Origin: Amycolatopsis jejuensis
Lineage (GTDB): Bacteria > Actinomycetota > Actinomycetes > Mycobacteriales > Pseudonocardiaceae
DNA: 64,000 nt
Direction: 5' to 3'
Assembly: GCF_000717335.1 (NCBI RefSeq)
Contig: NZ_JNYZ01000015.1
Span: 62,001-126,000 of the forward strand
Shown: one piece after another, positions 59,489-64,000 of the stretch
How the letters are laid out: every line of letters starts with the position of its first letter
Numbering within the stretch: position 1 is the first letter of the stretch
Program-made: the position numbers and the translations under genes
Notes under the pieces: generated by a model
Told to the model about the DNA's origin: nothing
The model's input: only the letters and a program-made list of their open reading frames with translations
The model's database searches: none

Positions 59489-61215
59489 GCGTCCGCATCC
59501 GGTGCACGGAAGGCGTGCGGATAGTCGCGCCGCGCCTGTTCTTCGCTGAGGTAACCCTCTTCGACGTCGCGGTGCACGGCTTCGGCCGGACGGTCGCCGG
59601 GCGGCCCCCATCCACCTCCGCCACCGGCCCGGATGTCGACCAGGGTGCCTGGCGGGAGTGGCAGGTCGGTCTTCTTGTAGATCTGCTCCGTGCGGCCGTC
59701 CGGGTAATGCACGAGCATCCGGTTCGGCTGCCCGTCCCCGCCGCCGGCCATCCCCCACCCCGGGCTGGTGGAACGTTCGGCCAGCCCCATCATGAGGGCG
59801 TTGCGGCGGATCTCGTAGGTGACCTGGAGACCGAGCCCGCCGCGGTGGGTCCCGGCGCCTGCCGAGTCCTCGGCGAGTGCCCATCGCCGCACGATGTTCG
59901 GGGTGCGCAGCTCGGTGGCTTCGGCAGGCATGCTCTTCTGCCCGGACATGGTCATCCACATGAGCGGAGCACCACCGTCGGCGTGCGCCATGGCGCCTTG
60001 CCCGGTCAGGTGGCTGTGGCCGGAGAACCAGTACCGGCCGTCCTCGCCGACCCCGTGCAGGGCGACCCCGCAGATGTCCCCGCCGCAGCCGGCGCGGGCG
60101 TCGTCCGGGGCGAACCCGGCGAAGGCCTTCTGCGCCAGGTCGGTGGCCACCCCCATGGCCACCTGGATGTAGACCGGCGCAGGCGACACCGGATGGAACT
60201 GCGAGCCGACCCGGGTGCGGACCCGGATCGGCCGCAGGTGCCCTTCGTTGATCAGCTCGCCGGGCACCAGCAACGGCAGCAGCGCCACCCGCGCGGCCGC
60301 CAGCGAGCTGGACAGCGGGCAGTTGGTGGGGCCGGTGGTCTGGTCGGCGGCCTTGCTGAGATCGACGACCACGTCCCGCCCGGCCTTCTCGACGATCACC
60401 GTGATCGGCACCGGATCCGCGCCGATGCCGTCGTTGTCGATCTGGCCCGACGCGGTGAACGACCCGTCCGGCAGCGCGTCGAGAGCCGCCCTGGCGAGCG
60501 CCTCGCCGTGGTCGAGCATTTCCTCGACGGCGCCGCGGTACCGGTCCAGCCCGTACTTGCCGATCAGCTTGCCCAGCACTCCCACGCCGGCGCGCAGGGC
60601 ATACAGGACGGCCTTGACGTCACCCTCCAGCGAGTCGGGCATCCGGGAGTTGGCGAGCAAGGTCCGGTGGATGCCGTCGTCGAGGACGCCCCCGCGGACC
60701 AGCTTGACTCCGGGGAAGATCACCCCCTCCTGCCAGATGTCGGTGGTGTCGGTACAGAACACGGACTTGGCGCCCAGATCGGTCTGGTGGGCCTTGACCG
60801 CCGCGTACCCGACGAGCTCACCGTCGTGGAAGGCGGGCATGATCATGGCGGCGTCCTGCGGATGGGACCCGATGTCGTAGCCCGAGGTGTTGAGCAGCAC
60901 ATCGCCGGGTTCGAGGCGGTCCGCGCCGCCCACCGCCGCCACCGACGATTCGACGCAGTGCCCGAGCACGCCGAGGAACCCGGGCATGTGCTGGGCCTGG
61001 CCGAGCAGGCGGATGTCGGCGTCGTAGAGCGCGCAGCAGAAGTCGAGCACCTCGTAGATCCCCGGCGAAACCCCGGTGCGGACCATGGCAATGCTCATCT
61101 GCTCGGCGCCCGAGGCGAGCGCGTGCCGGATCACCTCGGTGAGCACCGGATCCCGTTCCGCCACCTGCGGGCGCCGGATGTCGTTGACGCCGGTCAGGAC
61201 GATCGTGCCGGTCAT
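59485..61215 (-). CDS. Hydantoinase B / oxoprolinase family subunit
   Basis: A 576-residue HyuB-type protein: VSPGIYEVLDFCCALYDAD, RLEPGDVLLNTSGYDIGSHP, GYAAVKAHQTDLGA, RTPNIVRRWALAEDSAGAGTHRGGLG split over the conserved C-terminal block, and GGGGGWGPPGDRP at the end. HyuA and HyuB together open a lactam or hydantoin ring with ATP, or act as acetone-carboxylase-like enzymes. ATGA overlaps link it to hyuA and to the aminotransferase. Confidence 0.9.
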   Translation of the reverse strand: MTGTIVLTGVNDIRRPQVAERDPVLTEVIRHALASGAEQMSIAMVRTGVSPGIYEVLDFCCALYDADIRLLGQAQHMPGFLGVLGHCVESSVAAVGGADRLEPGDVLLNTSGYDIGSHPQDAAMIMPAFHDGELVGYAAVKAHQTDLGAKSVFCTDTTDIWQEGVIFPGVKLVRGGVLDDGIHRTLLANSRMPDSLEGDVKAVLYALRAGVGVLGKLIGKYGLDRYRGAVEEMLDHGEALARAALDALPDGSFTASGQIDNDGIGADPVPITVIVEKAGRDVVVDLSKAADQTTGPTNCPLSSSLAAARVALLPLLVPGELINEGHLRPIRVRTRVGSQFHPVSPAPVYIQVAMGVATDLAQKAFAGFAPDDARAGCGGDICGVALHGVGEDGRYWFSGHSHLTGQGAMAHADGGAPLMWMTMSGQKSMPAEATELRTPNIVRRWALAEDSAGAGTHRGGLGLQVTYEIRRNALMMGLAERSTSPGWGMAGGGDGQPNRMLVHYPDGRTEQIYKKTDLPLPPGTLVDIRAGGGGGWGPPGDRPAEAVHRDVEEGYLSEEQARRDYPHAFRAPDADA

Positions 61216-63242
61216 CGGTTCGCCGCCTTCCTGGTCAGGACGAGACTGCCGCCGGGCTCCCGCCGGGCGCTCCAGCCGTGGTCGAGATAGGTGGTCGTGG
61301 TGTTCTCGGTGACGATTGCCGGCCCGGCCACCGGGCCGTCGCCGAGCCGGTCGTGCTCGAGCACCCGGAACCGGGTCCAGCAGTCCTGCTCGAACGAGTA
61401 GGCGTCCCTGGTCCGCGGCTCGCCGCCGGTCGCGGCAGCCGGCTCTTCGGCCGGTTCGGGCCGGTCGAGGACGATCCGGGTCCGCGCCCGGACCGTGACC
61501 GCTTCGAGCGGGGTTTCGCCGAGGTCGTAACCGAAACTCCGGCGGTGCTGCCCGGTGAATTCGCTGCGCAGGTCGTCGAGGGCCGGCACCACCGGGCGCA
61601 GCAGGTCCACCGGCACGCTGAGGGTGTGCTCCTGCCCGGCATACCGCAGCTCGACGGTCGTCTCCCGGATCAGCGAGGAGCCGTCCTCCGGTCCGGCCGC
61701 CAGCTCGGCGAACAGCTCGTCGCCAATGGCCGCGAGCTTCTCCAGGTGCTCGGCGGTCAGCGGGCCGGCCGCGGTCTGTGCCGCCTCGCTCACCACGTCC
61801 TGCATGAGCAGCCCGAGAGCGGAGAAGTTCCCCGCCGACCTCGGCACGATGATCGTGTCCATCTCCAGCTCGGCGGCGAGCAGCGTGGCGAACAGCGGGC
61901 CCGCGCCGCCGTAGGCGACCAGGGGCAGCTCCCGCGGGTCGACGCCTTCTTCGAGGGTGACCTGCCGGATCGCGCCCGCCATCATCGCCGCGGCGATCCG
62001 CATGATCCCGGCTGCTGCGTCACCGGTGTCCAGCGAGGCTTTCGCGCCGATGTCGGCGAGCGCCGACTGCGCGGCGGCGAAGTCGAGGGTCAGGTCTCCG
62101 GCCAGCTCGCCGAACCCCAGCATGCCCAGGTGCGCGGCGGCATCGGTGACCGTGGCCTGCGTCCCGCCGCGGCCGTAGGCGGCCGGGCCCGGGCTGGCCC
62201 CGGCGCTGCGCGGCCCGACCCGGACCAGCCCGCCGGCGTCGACGTGCGCAAGCGACCCGCCGCCCGCACCAATGGAGCGGACGTCCACCCAGCTCGTCTT
62301 GATCGGATGCCCGTCGACTTCCCCGAGGAACCGCACGGCCGGGACGCCGTCGGTGATCAGGCTCGTGTCGAAGCTGGTGCCGCCGACGTCGATCGCGACA
62401 CCCGAGCGGTAACCGAGCTCCGCGGCGAGCACGCCGGCCCCGACGGCTCCGGCCGCCGGGCCGGACATCATCGTCTCGACCGGCCGCTGCGCCGCCGCGG
62501 CGAACGTCATCACGCCGCCACCGGACCGGGCCACCAGCGCGGTGCCGCGGAAACCCTTGTCCCGCAACCCGGCCTCCAGCCGGCCGAGGTACCCGGCGAC
62601 CCGGCGCCGCACATACCCGTCGATCACGGTCGTCGACGTCCGCTCGTACTCCCGGTACTCCCGTGCCACCTGATGCGACAACGACACCTGCCCGGTAAAG
62701 CCTTCCGCGCGCAGCAACCGCTCGATCTCCAGCTCGTGCGCCGGATTCACGTACGAGTTGATCAACGCGACCGCAACCGCGTCGACGCCCTCCGCACGAA
62801 ACACCGCCACGGCGTCCCGCACCGCGTCGCCGTCCAGTGGTGTGTCCACCGACCCGTCCGACAGCACCCGCTCCCGAACCTCCCGCCGCAATCGGCGCGG
62901 TACCAACGGTTCCGGCGGCGACCATTGCAACGCCAGCATCTCCGCCCTGGTGCCGCGCCGCACCTCCAGCACGTCCCGGAAACCTTCGGTGGTGATCAGC
63001 CCGACCGGATCGCCGGTCCGTTCCAGCACCGTGTTCAGCCCGACGGTCGTCCCGTGCAGGAACAGGTCGGCCTCGCTCAGCTGCTCGGCCGGCAACGCCG
63101 ATCCCACCAGCGCGAGGACCCCGTCCTCCGCGGCCTGCGGGGTGGACGGGCCCTTCGCCACCGCGGTCCGGCCGCTCGCCCCGTCCGCGACGACCAGGTC
63201 GGAGAACGTCCCGCCGACATCCACCGAGAATCGAATGGCCAT
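61212..63242 (-). CDS. Hydantoinase A / oxoprolinase family ATP-dependent subunit
   Basis: A 676-residue protein with the sugar-kinase/Hsp70-like ATP fold of HyuA: RFSVDVGGTFSDLVVADG at the start, LFLHGTTVGLNTVLERTG, SLSHQVAREYREYERTSTTV, the second phosphate loop VAIDVGGTSFDTSLI and YGGAGPLFATLLAAELEM. It phosphorylates or activates the ring amide so that HyuB can open it. The ATG at 63242 follows AGGCAGGGA. It is the first gene of the long leftward operon and divergent from the LysR gene. Confidence 0.9.
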   Translation of the reverse strand: MAIRFSVDVGGTFSDLVVADGASGRTAVAKGPSTPQAAEDGVLALVGSALPAEQLSEADLFLHGTTVGLNTVLERTGDPVGLITTEGFRDVLEVRRGTRAEMLALQWSPPEPLVPRRLRREVRERVLSDGSVDTPLDGDAVRDAVAVFRAEGVDAVAVALINSYVNPAHELEIERLLRAEGFTGQVSLSHQVAREYREYERTSTTVIDGYVRRRVAGYLGRLEAGLRDKGFRGTALVARSGGGVMTFAAAAQRPVETMMSGPAAGAVGAGVLAAELGYRSGVAIDVGGTSFDTSLITDGVPAVRFLGEVDGHPIKTSWVDVRSIGAGGGSLAHVDAGGLVRVGPRSAGASPGPAAYGRGGTQATVTDAAAHLGMLGFGELAGDLTLDFAAAQSALADIGAKASLDTGDAAAGIMRIAAAMMAGAIRQVTLEEGVDPRELPLVAYGGAGPLFATLLAAELEMDTIIVPRSAGNFSALGLLMQDVVSEAAQTAAGPLTAEHLEKLAAIGDELFAELAAGPEDGSSLIRETTVELRYAGQEHTLSVPVDLLRPVVPALDDLRSEFTGQHRRSFGYDLGETPLEAVTVRARTRIVLDRPEPAEEPAAATGGEPRTRDAYSFEQDCWTRFRVLEHDRLGDGPVAGPAIVTENTTTTYLDHGWSARREPGGSLVLTRKAANR

Positions 63243-63360
63243 GATCCCTGCCTCTCCCGCCCGGCCGGAAAACCGCAGGGCGCGCCGTCTACCGCCATCT
63301 TGCTGAAGCTCGTGCCATTGGGCTATGGTCAGCTTCCTTCACAAGCTCTAGGGATCACCT
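63243..63360. promoter_or_regulatory. Divergent promoter between hyuA and LysR genes
   Basis: These 118 bases hold AGCTTCCTTCACAAGCT (63331-63347), an inverted repeat AGCTT-N7-AAGCT, and a further GAAGCT at 63305-63310. Such spaced half-sites upstream of a LysR gene are typical of LysR binding boxes. The LysR ATG lies 13 bases after the last half-site. Confidence 0.5.
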
Positions 63361-64000
63361 ATGCTTTCACTGCATCAGCTCCGGTGCTTTCTCGCCGCCT
63401 ACGAGAACGGGTCCCTCACCGCGGCCGCCGCCCAGCTCGGCTACGCCCAGCCCACGCTGTCGGAGCAGGTACGGCTCCTCGAACGCACCCTCGACACCCC
63501 GCTTTTCCTGCGCCGGGGCCGGGGAATCGCGCCCACCCCGGCCGCCGACGTCCTGCGTCTCTACGCCGAACGCGCCCTCGCCGCCGTCGACGAAGCCGAG
63601 CGGGCGATCGGCTCGGTCACCCGGCTCGAATCAGGTACCGTCCGCTTCGGCGTCTTCGGCGCCGCCCACCTCTTCATCGAGGCCGACCTCATCCACGACG
63701 TCCTCCAGCAGCATCCGGGCCTGCGCATCGAGGTGATCGGCCGCAGCTCCGCCGAAGCACTGGATGCGTTGCGCCGCGGGCACATCGAGGCAGCCATCGT
63801 CGCGTTACCGGTACCGCACAACGACCTCGCCGTCCGCCCCCTCGGCCGCTTCGAGCACGTCTACATCAGCAGCAACCCCGCACACGTGACGCACCCCGTC
63901 ACCGCGCAGCGCCTCACCGAAGCCAGCCTGATCCTGCCGCTGTCCCGCTCGAAGGAGCACGACACCTACCGGCTCTCGCTCGCCGAGCGCGCACAGGACC
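63361..64000 (+). CDS. LysR family transcriptional regulator (partial, cut by window end)
   Basis: The first 213 codons are visible. The winged helix-turn-helix is LHQLRCFLAAYENGSLTAAA, AQLGYAQPTLSEQVRLLER and FLRRGRGIAPTPAADVL. The linker helix follows, and the co-inducer domain begins SGTVRFGVFGAAHLFIEADL. It is divergent from hyuA with the usual LysR geometry, so it probably activates the hyuA operon in the presence of a substrate or intermediate. Confidence 0.9.
   Translation, partial: MLSLHQLRCFLAAYENGSLTAAAAQLGYAQPTLSEQVRLLERTLDTPLFLRRGRGIAPTPAADVLRLYAERALAAVDEAERAIGSVTRLESGTVRFGVFGAAHLFIEADLIHDVLQQHPGLRIEVIGRSSAEALDALRRGHIEAAIVALPVPHNDLAVRPLGRFEHVYISSNPAHVTHPVTAQRLTEASLILPLSRSKEHDTYRLSLAERAQD

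Noticed and set aside
1..64000. CRISPR array, prophage, plasmid origin or complete insertion sequence
   Set aside because: No regularly spaced repeats, no phage structural or integrase genes, no replication genes, and only transposase fragments without ends were seen.

Overview
This 64 kb window is typical of a very GC-rich actinobacterium. Codon third positions are nearly all G or C, GTG starts are frequent, and many genes are coupled by ATGA or GTGA stop/start overlaps. Gene content (MHS transporters, PucR regulators, paired acyl-CoA dehydrogenases, AfsR-like LuxR regulators, LLM flavin enzymes) fits Pseudonocardiaceae such as Amycolatopsis, but the genus is an inference. No rRNA, tRNA, CRISPR array, phage or complete insertion sequence was seen. 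This is chromosomal accessory metabolism rather than a core region.

Layout. (1) 1-15203: an AsnC-family tail and decayed hydrolase and D-aminoacylase genes. Then a minus-strand operon, PucR - CoA-transferase - NTF2-like - crotonase-like - two acyl-CoA dehydrogenases (7456 to 1197), a large LuxR regulator and an MHS transporter. A plus-strand operon DUF1028 - alpha/beta hydrolase - LLM oxidoreductase - M20 amidohydrolase diverges from the transporter. Together this looks like import, amide or ester cleavage, CoA activation and beta-oxidation of an unknown acid. (2) 15930-26514: a phosphorus locus. A secreted beta-propeller phytase, a UTRA GntR regulator, a DUF47/PhoU-like protein and a PiT phosphate permease run leftward. 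A lipoprotein-type ABC importer followed by a HAD phosphatase, an inositol-monophosphatase-like enzyme and a Cof-type HAD phosphatase runs rightward. The shared promoter holds two inverted repeats built from the same GACAT half-site. This is the most coherent candidate for a little-described system: phytate hydrolysis outside, uptake of phosphate and of partly dephosphorylated inositol or sugar phosphates, and dephosphorylation inside. (3) 26720-31870: an esterase - acyl-CoA synthetase - amidohydrolase - DUF59 - Dabb - TetR operon behind two perfect palindromes sharing one core.

(4) 32177-40793: a small membrane protein, an orphan histidine kinase, then esterase - CocE-type hydrolase - sarcosine-oxidase-like flavoenzyme, a PucR regulator and a divergent Rieske oxygenase. 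(5) 40976-53088: two paralogous proteins of unknown family arranged as mirror images around a phosphotransferase and a TetR regulator, then a zinc alcohol dehydrogenase, a cupin protein, a serine hydrolase, and a luciferase-like monooxygenase with flavin reductase and a RibBA-like protein. Several promoters here share a 14-bp ATAG-N6-STAT-like element, suggesting one TetR regulon. (6) 53129-63242: transposase debris, then a leftward operon hyuA - hyuB - aminotransferase - MFS transporter - dipeptidase - decayed carboxylesterase - nitroreductase - small protein, controlled from the right by a divergent LysR regulator cut by the window end.

Gene decay is a theme. Fragments of an alpha/beta hydrolase, a D-aminoacylase, a crotonase, a LysR protein, a small membrane protein, a lipase, a carboxylesterase and two transposases lie between intact operons, and three of these have an intact relative inside the window. 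All functional assignments come from reading motifs by eye; no database search was run.
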